This document shows, in pieces, positions 34,421 through 43,474 of a stretch of 64,000 bases of DNA. A model generated the notes under the pieces. It was given only the letters and a program-made list of their open reading frames with translations, had not been told where the DNA came from and ran no database searches. The translations under genes were made by a program, and so were the position numbers. The DNA comes from JBFHRE01 sp041746105. GTDB lineage: Bacteria > Actinomycetota > Acidimicrobiia > Spongiisociales > ZC4RG35. The stretch's first letter is position 1. Each line of letters starts with the position of its first letter. The DNA is taken from positions 124,001 through 188,000 of the forward strand of contig JBGTHP010000017.1 in assembly GCA_041746105.1 (NCBI GenBank). Direction: 5' to 3'.

Positions 34421-36717
34421 CAGCATCGATCGCGTTCGCCATGTGCGTTGGCCGGCTCAATGGGCTGGTCGACGGGACTGCCTGGTGGTTGCCGGTGGCG
34501 GTGGCGGCGGTGGCAGGGATCACGATCTCGGTTGTCGCGCACACGATGCGGCTGCGGCCTTTGACGTCGATCCTGATCCATCTATCAGGAGTCACCCTGT
34601 TGATCGTTCGCCTGGCGGCGACCACAACGTTCGACGGTGGTCTCGCCCCCACCGGAGAAACCCTCCCCGTGGCAGTCGAAGAGCTCGGATACGGGTTCGA
34701 ACTTCTCCGCTATGGGGCAGCCCCGGTGCTAGCGGTTCCGGGTCTGATTGCCCTGGTTGCGGCTGCGATTTGGGGTCTCGCCGGCTGGACCGCGGCTTCC
34801 CTGGCCCGTGACCGCAGCCTGTGGGCTCTCGCTCCGTTGGTGATCTTCTACCTCCAACTGGCCACGATCGACCGAATCCCGGCGTCCATGTGGTGGACGG
34901 TGGGCCTGGTGGTGGTCACCGCCGCAACCGTTCTGTCCGTCGGAGACAGGTCCTCTCGGGCGGTGGGCCGGTTTGCGCGTCTGGATGGCCGACCCCTCCC
35001 CCGGCGATCGGGAGCCATGGCTGCCGTTGTCCTGGCCGCCCTGGCTGCTGTTGGAGTGGTTGCACCGGTCGCTCTCGGCGATCAGGTGCCGGAAGGGGGA
35101 TCCGTTCGGTGGCGAGCATCTACCGGCCTTGGCGGCCTCTATGGCGGCGGCACCGCCCTCAATCCGTTTGTCGGCCTTCAACAAAGCGTTGTCAGCCTCA
35201 GCGACGACCCGATGTTCATCGCCACACTCAGCGAATCGGCACCTTCCGCAGACGCTCTCTACTGGAACCTGATCACGCTCGATCAATTCGACGGCACCAA
35301 CTGGCTGCCGTCGGCCCTTCCCACCTACAAAAACGGTCAGCGTTGGGAGGATCCGCTCCAGCGGTTCCAGGGCCCTTCGGTCAGAGTCTCGTCCCGAGTC
35401 AGGATTCTCGGACTGCGCGGGCAGATACTCCCAACGCTTTATTCACCGATTGCACTCGAGTCATCGGTTGACAGGATTTCGGAAGGTTTTCTCGTGCGCT
35501 CCGACGGATCCGTGAGATTGGACCTGGCGTTGCGATCGGATTGGGAATACGAATTTCAGGCCGACGTCCCGCTACCTGACGTGGCTGCTCTCGCCAGCAA
35601 CAACGGGCGGCTGACTCCACTATTCCAAGAGGCGGTTGACCGCCAGGTTTCTGGACTGACGCCGGCACCGGCCCAAGCCACACTGCGGCTCGAGGACCCT
35701 GCCTTCTACCTGCGCCTCCCTGACAAACTTCCGCCTGAGATAGACGACCTCGCAGAGGAGGTCACCGATGCGGCGTCGACCGACTTTGAGAGGGCTGTCC
35801 TCCTGGAGGCCTTTTTCCGAGACTCCGAACTTTTTGTCTACTCGACCGATGTTTCGACGGGTCACTCTGCACTCGATCTCGAAGATTGGCTTTTGGATCC
35901 ATCCAGTCGGAACTTCCGGACCGGCTACTGCGAACAGTTTGCTACCGCGATGGCAGTGATGGCCCGGACCGTGGGGGTTCCGTCCAGGGTCGTGCTCGGT
36001 TTTACGCCCGGAGAGGCAACGATCCAACCTGATGGCAGCGAACTGATCGTGGTCAGAGAACGAAATGCTCATTCCTGGGTCGAGTTGTGGATGGACGGCC
36101 AGGGATGGGTGCGCTTCGATCCCACGCCTCGTTCCGACGGAATCAACCCCTCGCTCAATGAGACAGAGCTCGGTTTCGACCCGCGATCGTACGTGCCGGC
36201 GCCGGCGGAGCCTGGCAACTCGTCCGCCGCCGGACCTGGCAGCGATCGTCCGCTCAACCTTCCCGACGTCGATCTTCGGGACATCCAGGGCGGCACATCC
36301 GACGGTCTCGCGACGGGTTTCTCAGTTCCGGGCTGGACCTGGTGGGTGAGCGGCATGCTCCTGGCGATGGCCACCACCCCGGTGGCGAAGTTTCTGGCGC
36401 GGCGGCGCAGGATCTCACGACTCCGCAATGGAGACATAACCGCTGCCTGGGAGGAGATCACAGTGCGTCTTGCCGATCTCGGTGAACTGGTCCCTGCGCA
36501 TCGAACGCCGCTCGAGCTTGCAGCCGAAAAAGGCAAGGAGTTGCTCCCTCTTGCGGCGCTGGTGACGGCGGCGGTGTCAGAGGGTCCAATCCGCGGCGAC
36601 GTTTCTGATGCCTTCAGCTCGGCTGATTCCTGGGTTGTGACACGAGCGTCCCGCGGACGCCGACTCCTCGGCTGGGCCGCCCCTCGCCGCCTGGTTGAGA
36701 CACTCAACCGGGACTGA
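34396..36717 (+). CDS. Membrane-anchored transglutaminase-like protein (TgpA type)
   Basis: The 773-residue protein begins with about six hydrophobic helices (residues 5-225, DUF3488-like). A large extracytoplasmic part follows, with the transglutaminase core: Cys in FRTGYCEQFATAMAVMART near residue 515, His in VRERNAHSWVELWMDGQGW near 555, and Asp in VRFDPTPRSD. One more helix near residue 645 precedes a cytoplasmic DUF4129-like tail (TPLELAAEKGKELLP). The Cys-His-Asp triad is intact. The substrate is unknown. I chose the ATG at 34396 because AGGA lies about 7 bases upstream. Confidence 0.93.
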   Translation: MGRFTGPIAASIAFAMCVGRLNGLVDGTAWWLPVAVAAVAGITISVVAHTMRLRPLTSILIHLSGVTLLIVRLAATTTFDGGLAPTGETLPVAVEELGYGFELLRYGAAPVLAVPGLIALVAAAIWGLAGWTAASLARDRSLWALAPLVIFYLQLATIDRIPASMWWTVGLVVVTAATVLSVGDRSSRAVGRFARLDGRPLPRRSGAMAAVVLAALAAVGVVAPVALGDQVPEGGSVRWRASTGLGGLYGGGTALNPFVGLQQSVVSLSDDPMFIATLSESAPSADALYWNLITLDQFDGTNWLPSALPTYKNGQRWEDPLQRFQGPSVRVSSRVRILGLRGQILPTLYSPIALESSVDRISEGFLVRSDGSVRLDLALRSDWEYEFQADVPLPDVAALASNNGRLTPLFQEAVDRQVSGLTPAPAQATLRLEDPAFYLRLPDKLPPEIDDLAEEVTDAASTDFERAVLLEAFFRDSELFVYSTDVSTGHSALDLEDWLLDPSSRNFRTGYCEQFATAMAVMARTVGVPSRVVLGFTPGEATIQPDGSELIVVRERNAHSWVELWMDGQGWVRFDPTPRSDGINPSLNETELGFDPRSYVPAPAEPGNSSAAGPGSDRPLNLPDVDLRDIQGGTSDGLATGFSVPGWTWWVSGMLLAMATTPVAKFLARRRRISRLRNGDITAAWEEITVRLADLGELVPAHRTPLELAAEKGKELLPLAALVTAAVSEGPIRGDVSDAFSSADSWVVTRASRGRRLLGWAAPRRLVETLNRD

Positions 36718-36719
36718 AC

Positions 36720-37217
36720 TCAGGAACCGCTCGCCTGCTCCTCGACGATCTCGTCTTCTGACTGACGCAACAGATCCAGAAAAGAAGCTCGGTCCAACTC
36801 GAAGTGGCTCACGTCCTCCTCGACCGAACGAGCGATCTCGTCGATCGCGACAAAAAATGCGAGTTGCCCCTGACGCAATGCGTCGAGCACTTCGCCCTCG
36901 TCATGGGTGACGGCGAAGATCGTCGACCCGTCCGTCACCAACTTCACCTCGGCCAGATGTCCGTCCATGTCGGCATTGCGCCGGAGGTAGTCCCATGCAC
37001 GACGGACCCTCTGCAGTGACATCCCGTTGTCGAGAAGGCTACGGACGACCCTCAGTGCGACCAGATCGCGAAATGAGTAGAGCCGGCGCACTCCCGGTCG
37101 TCCGCCTGTGCCCTGCAGGCTCGGCCGGACGAGATTCACTCTGTCCCAGTAGCGGAGTTGGTGATGCGTGCAGTTGGTCAATCGGCATGCCTGCTCAGCG
37201 GTGAAACCCTCGTGCAC
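36720..37217 (-). CDS. MerR-family transcriptional regulator
   Basis: The 165-residue protein has the N-terminal winged helix of MerR (FTAEQACRLTNCTHHQLRYW with DRVNLVRPS at residues 5-33). RRLYSFRDLVALRVVRSLLD and a helical region follow. The C-terminal half (residues about 90-165) contains no cysteine metal site, so metal sensing is unlikely; GSTIFAVTHDEGEVLDALRQ may be a small ligand or dimer domain. The start is a GTG with GAGGG nearby. Its stop is 2 bases from the convergent transglutaminase gene. Confidence 0.9.
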   Translation of the reverse strand: MHEGFTAEQACRLTNCTHHQLRYWDRVNLVRPSLQGTGGRPGVRRLYSFRDLVALRVVRSLLDNGMSLQRVRRAWDYLRRNADMDGHLAEVKLVTDGSTIFAVTHDEGEVLDALRQGQLAFFVAIDEIARSVEEDVSHFELDRASFLDLLRQSEDEIVEEQASGS

Positions 37218-37336
37218 TCAGCCCTCAATCATCTCAGGATCGCCGCGTGCGGCGATCAAACTTCCTCTCTCGTGCCGATGCTCCACCCGATTCAGCGGTT
37301 GGTGGGCGGTCGGCGAGGGGTCACTCTAGCCGAGTG

Positions 37337-37675
37337 TCACTGACGTCGTCGGAGCCAGTCGAGACCACCGCGACGGCTGTCGTCGGGACCTCTTTCCCCT
37401 CCACTGCGAAGCCCTCCCCGGCTCCGGATACCGTGGACCAGTGCCGTCGCCGACACCGCCATCAGTGCAAAACCCAAGGCGCCCACGAATTGACTCGTCG
37501 TAAAAGTCGCAAGCAGGACGGCGATACCGACGACAAGTCCGACCAATGGCAGTCGAACCCCGAAGCGACCGAAGCGCTCTATGTTCTTTACTGCATTCGC
37601 CAGATCTGGATCGTCCGCGTAGAACTGCCGCTCGATTTCAGCGAGAATCTGTTGCTCTCTGTCGTCCAGTGACAT
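37337..37675 (-). CDS. DUF3040 domain-containing membrane protein
   Basis: This small actinobacterial protein of 112 residues starts MSLDDREQQILAEIERQFYA DDP, the DUF3040 signature. Two transmembrane helices (about residues 42-60 and 64-82) and an Arg-rich tail follow. DUF3040 genes sit near the mraZ/dcw region in many actinobacteria, but the function is unknown. I chose the ATG at 37675. A TATACT box (minus strand, 37704-37709) could be its -10 element, giving a leader of about 20 bases. Confidence 0.87.
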   Translation of the reverse strand: MSLDDREQQILAEIERQFYADDPDLANAVKNIERFGRFGVRLPLVGLVVGIAVLLATFTTSQFVGALGFALMAVSATALVHGIRSRGGLRSGGERGPDDSRRGGLDWLRRRQ

Positions 37676-37750
37676 TGCCAATCCGTGGGGTCTGTTGACA
37701 GGGAGTATACGACCCTCACAACGGAATGGGACCAGCAGAGACGAAGGAAT

Positions 37751-38914
37751 TCAAGACTCGACGGAACTGGCCGGACCGATGGTCGCAGACCCGAATCGCG
37801 ACCGGATGGCGTCGATGGTTTGATCCAATTCGCCACGGTCGCGCTCCACCGGCAGTTCGAGTTGTGACCCGTCCTCTTGATCAAAACCGGTGGCGGCGAG
37901 GCCGAGGAGGCGCACCAGAACGCCTTTGGTGGTCGCCCTTGCCAGGAGTCGCTGCGCAACCCGAAACATCTCGATGTCATTCGAGGTCGAGACACTCAGA
38001 GTTTCAGAACGGGTGACAGTCGAAAAATCGGAGAACCGAACCTTGACGGTGACTGTTCTCGCCTTGAGGCCGGACCGGCGAAGGCGAGAGGCAACACGAT
38101 CGGCCTGGCGCCGAAGCACTTGATCCAGAACGGCTCCTGGTTCGAGATCCGTGTCGAAGGTTTCTTCCGCGGAAACCGACTTGCTCTCTGAGACCGTTTC
38201 CACTTTCCTGCCGTCGATCCCGTTGGCGAGGTTCATCAGATGACGGGCAAGTCCGTCTCCAAGCCCTCGGCCAAGGCTGGCCACATCGGTCTGCGCCAGT
38301 TCCTCGATCGTCGAAATACCCATGCGGGCAAGCGCTGCGTGTGTGGCCGGACCCACCCCCCACAAAGCCCTCAGGGGTAGAGAGCGGATGAAGCCCACCT
38401 GGTCATCGGCGCCAACGTGAAGCAACCCATCAGGTTTGGCATGCGCCGATGCGAGCTTTGCGACAAACTTGTTGGCGGCGATCCCAACCGAGCAGGGCAA
38501 GCCGATCTGACCTCGAACACGCTCGCGTACTGCTCGAGCAACGGCGGTCGCATCCGAATAATGACGTCGCAGACCAGCGACATCGAGAAACGCCTCGTCC
38601 AGACCCAAGCCCTCGACCAACGGGGTGAACCTCCTGAACTCTGCGAAGACCATCTCGGAAATGCGTGCGTATTCGGAGTGGTCGGGTGGGATCACAACCA
38701 GCTCGGCGCATCGTCTCATCGCCGCCACCGTTGGCATCGCCGACGCCACGCCAAAACCACGAGCCTCGTAGCTGGCAGAAGCGATGACGCTGCGCTGCGA
38801 ACGTCCACCAACAGCAACCGGAACACCGTCGAGCTCCGGCCGGCGCAGCCGCTCACACTCGACATAAAACGCGTCCATGTCGACATGGAGGATCGACTCT
38901 GACCACTCGGGCAT
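37751..38914 (-). CDS. dinB: DNA polymerase IV (Y-family)
   Basis: The 387-residue translesion polymerase has SILHVDMDAFYVECERLRRP (residues 6-25, first catalytic Asp), VASASYEARGFGV-type palm residues (IASASYEARGFGVASAMPT), and LGLDEAFLDVAGLRRHY with the catalytic Asp-Glu near residue 106. The helix-hairpin-helix segments LPLRALWGVGPATHAALARM follow, then a little-finger domain. A β-clamp binding motif is possible near the C-terminus (QLELPVE). The ATG at 38914 has TACTGT 6 bases upstream and no Shine-Dalgarno sequence. No LexA box is evident to me. Confidence 0.95.
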   Translation of the reverse strand: MPEWSESILHVDMDAFYVECERLRRPELDGVPVAVGGRSQRSVIASASYEARGFGVASAMPTVAAMRRCAELVVIPPDHSEYARISEMVFAEFRRFTPLVEGLGLDEAFLDVAGLRRHYSDATAVARAVRERVRGQIGLPCSVGIAANKFVAKLASAHAKPDGLLHVGADDQVGFIRSLPLRALWGVGPATHAALARMGISTIEELAQTDVASLGRGLGDGLARHLMNLANGIDGRKVETVSESKSVSAEETFDTDLEPGAVLDQVLRRQADRVASRLRRSGLKARTVTVKVRFSDFSTVTRSETLSVSTSNDIEMFRVAQRLLARATTKGVLVRLLGLAATGFDQEDGSQLELPVERDRGELDQTIDAIRSRFGSATIGPASSVES

Positions 38915-38920
38915 CAACGA

Positions 38921-38926
38921 ACAGTA
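38921..38926 (-). promoter_or_regulatory. Candidate -10 box for dinB
   Basis: Read on the minus strand, TACTGT is followed by 6 bases and then the dinB ATG, matching the recurring leaderless pattern. Confidence 0.45.
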
Positions 38927-38949
38927 GTTCGACGTCGGAGGACCCGACC

Positions 38950-39636
38950 ATGGCCCACATAGGCCGATCCACGCCCGACCACTACGATCCGGGCCCCATG
39001 AGCGCCCTAGTCCACCTGATCCGGCACGGCGAAACCCACAATCCCGACGACCTGGTTTACGCATCGCTTCCCGGTTTCTCCTTGACGGAACGCGGCCGCC
39101 TCCAGGCCCGTGCGGCTGCCGAACACCTGAAAAACCGTCCGGTGGTTGCGGTTTATTCTTCGCCGCTGCAACGTGCGTTGGAGACAGCAGGTGAAATCGC
39201 ATCGCGATACTCGATCTCGGTTGTCGTAGAGCCAGGTCTCACCGAGTGGGCACTGCTCGACCGTTGGGCCGGAACTCGCTGGGACGAACTCGATGGCGTC
39301 TTCGGAGGCGAGTTGTCGGCCTATCTCGAGCACCCTGCCGACCTGGACTTTGCGCCAGAAACCCTGTCACAGCTTGCCAGGCGCATCGCCGGCGTCATCC
39401 AACGGTTGAGCGCCTCGAACCCCGCCGGGGAGGTCGTGGTGGTGTCTCATCAAGACCCGATCCAGGCTGCTCGCCTCCACCTGAGAGGAGGCGCCCTGGA
39501 AAACCTCCACAAGGACAAACCTCAGCACGCATCCGTCATCACCTTGAGGCCTGGCACGCCCTGGGAAGAAGTCTGGGCAACGGGCAATCCTTCTCCGGCA
39601 TCGGCCGAATCAGGAACCCCACAAGGAAGCGAGTAA
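38950..39636 (+). CDS. Histidine phosphatase family protein
   Basis: The protein of up to 228 residues carries the phosphohistidine signature LIRHGETHNPDD (residues 23-34), with the second Arg in YSSPLQRALETAGEIA, Glu in EPGLTEWALLDRW, and the second His in VVVSHQDPIQAARLH. It resembles phosphoglycerate mutase-like phosphatases of broad or unknown substrate. The ATG at 38950 has GGAGG 8 bases upstream; an alternative ATG at 38998 starts closer to the conserved core and has TACGAT 9 bases upstream. It is divergent from dinB and overlaps the convergent Nudix gene by 27 bases. Confidence 0.88.
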   Translation: MAHIGRSTPDHYDPGPMSALVHLIRHGETHNPDDLVYASLPGFSLTERGRLQARAAAEHLKNRPVVAVYSSPLQRALETAGEIASRYSISVVVEPGLTEWALLDRWAGTRWDELDGVFGGELSAYLEHPADLDFAPETLSQLARRIAGVIQRLSASNPAGEVVVVSHQDPIQAARLHLRGGALENLHKDKPQHASVITLRPGTPWEEVWATGNPSPASAESGTPQGSE

Positions 39637-40125
39637 CTCCTCGTCTGTCTCGAAGGCCAGGTCAGGAAGATCGCTGGGGCCGAACCACCCCACTGCCACC
39701 GCGTCATCACCGGCAACGAGTTCGCCGCCGGTCACGGTTCCGTTGAACCAGATCCCAACGGTCACTTTGGCAGGGTCGTGGTAATTGGTACGGACAAAAA
39801 CCGGCTCGCCAACTTCCGCCTCGAGCCCTGTCTCTTCCAGGAGTTCGCGACGGGCACCCTCTTGAGCCGCCTCGCCGTAGTCGAGGTAACCGCACGGAAT
39901 GCACCATGCTCCCGATCTCGTGACATCAGGGCCGCGCTGCACGAGCAACACCCTTCCGGCTTCGTCTCTCACGAGGACTGCCACACCGACACCCGGGTTT
40001 CGGAAATGGACCCATCCACAGTCCTGGCATACCGGCCTCTCCTTGTCCCGAATCACGGTCGCGACCAGCGCCCCCCTGCAATGGGGACAGAAACCGAATT
40101 GCCCTGGCCAATCGTCGATCGCCAT
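39610..40125 (-). CDS. Nudix hydrolase with N-terminal zinc ribbon
   Basis: The 171-residue protein starts with a zinc ribbon (FCPHCRGALVA, then CQDCGW, residues 11-38) as in NudC/ADP-ribose-type enzymes. The Nudix box is GYLDYGEAAQEGARRELLEE followed by TGLE, near residue 83, with all catalytic Glu residues present. Such enzymes hydrolyse nucleoside diphosphate derivatives; the exact substrate cannot be told. I chose the ATG at 40125 because GGGAG lies just upstream. The frame is open further, to 40176. Confidence 0.9.
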   Translation of the reverse strand: MAIDDWPGQFGFCPHCRGALVATVIRDKERPVCQDCGWVHFRNPGVGVAVLVRDEAGRVLLVQRGPDVTRSGAWCIPCGYLDYGEAAQEGARRELLEETGLEAEVGEPVFVRTNYHDPAKVTVGIWFNGTVTGGELVAGDDAVAVGWFGPSDLPDLAFETDEELLASLWGS

Positions 40126-40182
40126 TGGTTCTCCCATTTGTGTTGGCGTAGCCGAACGCCAAGACTTGGATCTCATTCTGAC

Positions 40183-40932
40183 ATGCGATCGATTCTCATC
40201 TCCGCCGGCCTCCTCGCCTCAGTCATAACTTCCGCACTCATCGTCGGGAGCCACTCGTACTTTGGCGCGTCCTCCGGCACGGTCACAGGCGTCGCCTTGA
40301 TCGCGCTCGGAACCGTATCGGTCGTCGGGATGTTGATCGGCCACGCGCGATGGGCCCGGCGCCTGGGGGCGATTCTGGCCGGGATCGCCATCGGGGTCTC
40401 GACGATGGCCGGCCAAAATCTGGTGTTCCTGTTGGCTGCCCTGGTGGCCGGCATCACTCTCACCGGTCTGATCGGGCCGGGGATGCGCGGTACCGTCCGA
40501 GATCTGCCACCCGCCCTCGGGCCCCCGCCCGAGGCCGTGGTCTTGCCGCTGGTTTTGATCGGATCCCCGATTGTTGTAGCGGTCACCCAAGCACCAGACC
40601 TCGATGTGGTCGGATGGGTGGCGGCTCTCACATCCTGGGCTGGCGCCATCATCTACGCAAAGGCGGCATGGGGAGCATTGGTCATGGTCAGGATCGTTGT
40701 CCCGCTCGCACTGGCGGCGGCGGCCATGGTCGATTGGCCGGCCCGGATCGGTCTCTTCTGGCTATCCATCGCGATCGCGTTGGTGGCGTGGCGGACCAAT
40801 AGCCGAGTGGCGGTGCGGCCGCTGATCGAACGCGGCACAGAAACCCCGGTGCTCCCGGAAATGGTCAGTGAGCAACTCCTGGATCTCGCCGGATACGACT
40901 GGCGAGGACGGCGCAAGGACACCGAGCAATGA
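40183..40932 (+). CDS. Polytopic membrane protein of unknown function
   Basis: The 249-residue protein starts MRSILISAGLLASVITSALI and has about eight hydrophobic segments up to residue 205. It ends with a cytoplasmic tail, EMVSEQLLDLAGYDWRGRRK. I do not recognise the family. It overlaps the following small membrane protein by 4 bases (ATGA), so the two are probably made together. I chose the ATG at 40183, since upstream sequence in the same frame is antisense to the Nudix gene. No transporter signature is visible. Confidence 0.72.
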   Translation: MRSILISAGLLASVITSALIVGSHSYFGASSGTVTGVALIALGTVSVVGMLIGHARWARRLGAILAGIAIGVSTMAGQNLVFLLAALVAGITLTGLIGPGMRGTVRDLPPALGPPPEAVVLPLVLIGSPIVVAVTQAPDLDVVGWVAALTSWAGAIIYAKAAWGALVMVRIVVPLALAAAAMVDWPARIGLFWLSIAIALVAWRTNSRVAVRPLIERGTETPVLPEMVSEQLLDLAGYDWRGRRKDTEQ

Positions 40933-41234
40933 GGAGACTGAATCCCTGGATCGCGGTGCCGGCGGTGACGGCAGGCTTGATCGGGGCGGCATTGGGCTGG
41001 ATCGTCACCGACGTTTCGTGCCGGGTGGAGGTCGAAGGGGTCATTGTCCATTGCCCAGGGTGGTCGTCCCTTTTTGCCGGTGCCGGCTTCCTGAGCGGTC
41101 TGGTCGGTGCCGGAACCCTCATGGTGCTCGTCTACCGGTCCATGGCAGAAGCGCGTGCGGCCACGGGAGCGGGCCGTCCGGAGCCGGAAGCGGGCGGTGA
41201 ATCCGAGCAGGGGGCCCTCTCAGAAGGCGGATAG
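40929..41234 (+). CDS. Small membrane protein of unknown function
   Basis: The 101-residue protein has two transmembrane segments (residues about 8-27 and 47-68). Between them lies a short extracytoplasmic loop with two cysteines (CRVEVEGVIVHC), which could form a disulfide. An Ala/Gly/Glu-rich cytoplasmic tail follows. It is coupled to the preceding membrane protein by a 4-base overlap. Its stop lies 15 bases inside the convergent fabF gene. No family is recognised. Confidence 0.65.
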   Translation: MRRLNPWIAVPAVTAGLIGAALGWIVTDVSCRVEVEGVIVHCPGWSSLFAGAGFLSGLVGAGTLMVLVYRSMAEARAATGAGRPEPEAGGESEQGALSEGG

Positions 41235-42461
41235 GACCAGTGAGACGTTGTGTCCGCCAAATCCGAACGAGTTGGACATGACGGATCGAACAGATGCCCT
41301 ACGAGCCTCGTTGGGCACGTAGTCGAGGTCACATTCGGGATCTGGGGTCGAATAATTGATTGTCGGCGGAAGGACGCCCTCGATGATCGCCATGATCGAG
41401 AAAACGGCCTCGATCGCTCCGGCGGCGCCGAGCATGTGACCAGTCATCGACTTCGTGGAAGAAACCGGAGTGCTGTAGGCGGCATCCTCCAAGACCAGTT
41501 TGATCGCTGCCGTCTCCGTGGCATCGTTCGCGGGCGTCGACGTACCGTGCGCATTTATGTAGTCGACACCCGAGATTCCGGCGTCGGCCAGCGCCGCCCG
41601 CATCGCCATCGCTGCGCCCATTCCGCCTGGTCGAGGGAGAGTCATGTGATAGCCGTCGGCCGACATGCCATAACCGGTGATCTCGGCCAGGATCGGCGCA
41701 CCTCTCTGCTCGGCGTGTTCGAGCGATTCGAGCACGAGAACCGCAGCTCCCTCACCCATGAGAAATCCGTCTCGATCCAGGTCAAAAGGACGCGAGGCGG
41801 CCGCAGGGTTGTCGTTCCTGTTCGTAAGCGCCTTCGAATTCGAGAAGGCGGCAACGGCGAAGTCGGTGATCCCGGCCTCTGCGCCGCCTGCCACCATGAC
41901 ATCGGCGGCTCCCCGCCGGATGATCTCCGTGGCGTCCCCGATAGCGTTGGCCGAGGCTGCGCAGGCGGTGACCGGACACGAAACCGGACCGAGGAGGTGG
42001 TGCTCGATCGACACCAGACCTGACGGCATGTTGGCGATCAGCTTCGGTATCGCCAGCGGGCTGACACGATCGGGCCCACGATCGCGCAGGACCCCGACCT
42101 CATCGATGAAGGTCTGCATTCCGCCGAATCCAACGCCGATCATCGACCCGGCGCGCCACGAGGCGTCGGAGTCCTCGTCGACCGCCAACTTGGCGTGCTC
42201 CATTGCCTCGCGGGCGGCGACGAGGGCCATCTGCGAGCAACGGTCAAGACGCCGCGACTCGCGTTTTTCGAAGAAATCGTCTGGGTTGAACCCTTTGACC
42301 TCGGCCGCCACCTGACAGCGGTGTTCCGCGGCATCAAAAAGAGTGATGCGACCGGCTCCGGAAACCCCAGCGACTGCCCCCGCCCACGATTCTGCCGCCG
42401 ACATCCCCAGAGGCGTTATCGCCCCGAGACCGGTGACGACCACCCGGCGACGTTCAGACAT
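41220..42461 (-). CDS. fabF: β-Ketoacyl-ACP synthase II
   Basis: The 413-residue thiolase-fold elongating enzyme has VVVTGLGAITPLGMSAAESW, the catalytic Cys in PVTACAASANAIGDATEIIR near residue 162, and the two His in INAHGTSTPANDATET and SMTGHMLGAAGAIEAV. The length and motifs match FabF (KAS II), which extends acyl-ACP with malonyl-ACP. It is the last gene of the fab operon, 3 bases after acpP. Confidence 0.96.
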   Translation of the reverse strand: MSERRRVVVTGLGAITPLGMSAAESWAGAVAGVSGAGRITLFDAAEHRCQVAAEVKGFNPDDFFEKRESRRLDRCSQMALVAAREAMEHAKLAVDEDSDASWRAGSMIGVGFGGMQTFIDEVGVLRDRGPDRVSPLAIPKLIANMPSGLVSIEHHLLGPVSCPVTACAASANAIGDATEIIRRGAADVMVAGGAEAGITDFAVAAFSNSKALTNRNDNPAAASRPFDLDRDGFLMGEGAAVLVLESLEHAEQRGAPILAEITGYGMSADGYHMTLPRPGGMGAAMAMRAALADAGISGVDYINAHGTSTPANDATETAAIKLVLEDAAYSTPVSSTKSMTGHMLGAAGAIEAVFSIMAIIEGVLPPTINYSTPDPECDLDYVPNEARRASVRSVMSNSFGFGGHNVSLVLSAF

Positions 42462-42464
42462 CGG

Positions 42465-42710
42465 TCAACCGTTGAGTTTGCCGTTGATGAGGTCGATGGC
42501 CTGGCCCACGGTATGGATCGTCTCAGCCTCTTCGTCGGGAATCTTCACCCCGAACTCATCTTCCATGGCCATCAACAATTCCACGACGCCCAACGAGTCG
42601 ACCTCGAGGTCCTCTTCAAAATTGGCGCCATCGTTGATCTTGTCGGCGTCGAGCCCCAGCTCGTTCACCAGCAATCCACCCAGCTTCGCTGAGATCTCTG
42701 ACCGATCCAT
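42465..42710 (-). CDS. acpP: Acyl carrier protein
   Basis: The 81-residue acidic four-helix carrier has the phosphopantetheine attachment Ser in LEVDSLGVVELLMAMEDEFG (Ser of DSL near residue 38). It lies between fabG and fabF, the usual place for the fatty acid synthesis carrier. The sequence VVELLMAMEDEFGVKIPDEE is typical of bacterial AcpP. It is somewhat isolated, with 29 bases upstream and 3 downstream, so it may be expressed at a different level from its neighbours. Confidence 0.96.
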   Translation of the reverse strand: MDRSEISAKLGGLLVNELGLDADKINDGANFEEDLEVDSLGVVELLMAMEDEFGVKIPDEEAETIHTVGQAIDLINGKLNG

Positions 42711-42739
42711 TCACGTTCCTCTCTCTTGTCTGGGCAACC

Positions 42740-43474
42740 CTACAGGCTGATCCCACCGTCGACACCGATCACCTGACCGGTGATGTACCCGGCAGCGTCC
42801 GAAGCCAGAAAAACTACGGTGGCAGCCACCTCCGCCGGTTCCCCAAAACGCCCGAGGCTGATTGCGCCAAGCGATCCTTCTTTGACCTGGTCGGCGAGGG
42901 CCTCCGTCATATCGGTGGCAATAAACCCCGGAGCAACCACATTGGCGGTGATTCCCCTGGAGCCAACCTCCTTAGCCACCGTCTTGGTGAACCCGATCAT
43001 TCCTGCTTTGGATGCGGCGTAGTTCGACTGGCCCGGGTTACCCGAGACCCCCGCAACCGATGCGATCGAGATCACCCTGCCGAATCGCCCTTTGAGCATT
43101 CCTTTGAGGGCCGCTTTTGTACACAAGAACGCGGATCGCAGGTTCGTCTGAATGACGGCATCAAAATCCTCCACGCTCATTCGCAACAGGAGGTTGTCCC
43201 TGGTGATGCCGGCGTTGTTGACCAAGATCTCCACCGGTCCCAACCGTTCGGCGGTTGCGGCAAACATGGCATCGACGGCAGTGGAGTCGCCGACATCGGC
43301 GGCGATCGCCATCGCGTCGCCTCCCGCATCCACGATCTCAGCGACAACCGAGTCGGCAGCATCGGACCTGGTCGCATAGTTCACGGCAACTCGGTGGCCC
43401 TTCTCGGCGAGTCCGAGGGCGATCGCCCTGCCTATCCCTCTGGAGCCGCCCGTCACCAGGGCGACTCGACTCAT
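42740..43474 (-). CDS. fabG: 3-Oxoacyl-ACP reductase
   Basis: The 244-residue short-chain dehydrogenase has the NADPH loop ALVTGGSRGIGRAIALGLAE (residues 5-24), NNAGITRDNLLLRMS, the catalytic Ser near VISIASVAGVSGNPGQ, and Tyr-Lys in NYAASKAGMIGFTK. It reduces β-ketoacyl-ACP in fatty acid elongation. The NNAGITRDNLLLRM sequence is typical of true FabG. It overlaps the fabH stop codon by 4 bases (ATGA). Confidence 0.96.
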   Translation of the reverse strand: MSRVALVTGGSRGIGRAIALGLAEKGHRVAVNYATRSDAADSVVAEIVDAGGDAMAIAADVGDSTAVDAMFAATAERLGPVEILVNNAGITRDNLLLRMSVEDFDAVIQTNLRSAFLCTKAALKGMLKGRFGRVISIASVAGVSGNPGQSNYAASKAGMIGFTKTVAKEVGSRGITANVVAPGFIATDMTEALADQVKEGSLGAISLGRFGEPAEVAATVVFLASDAAGYITGQVIGVDGGISL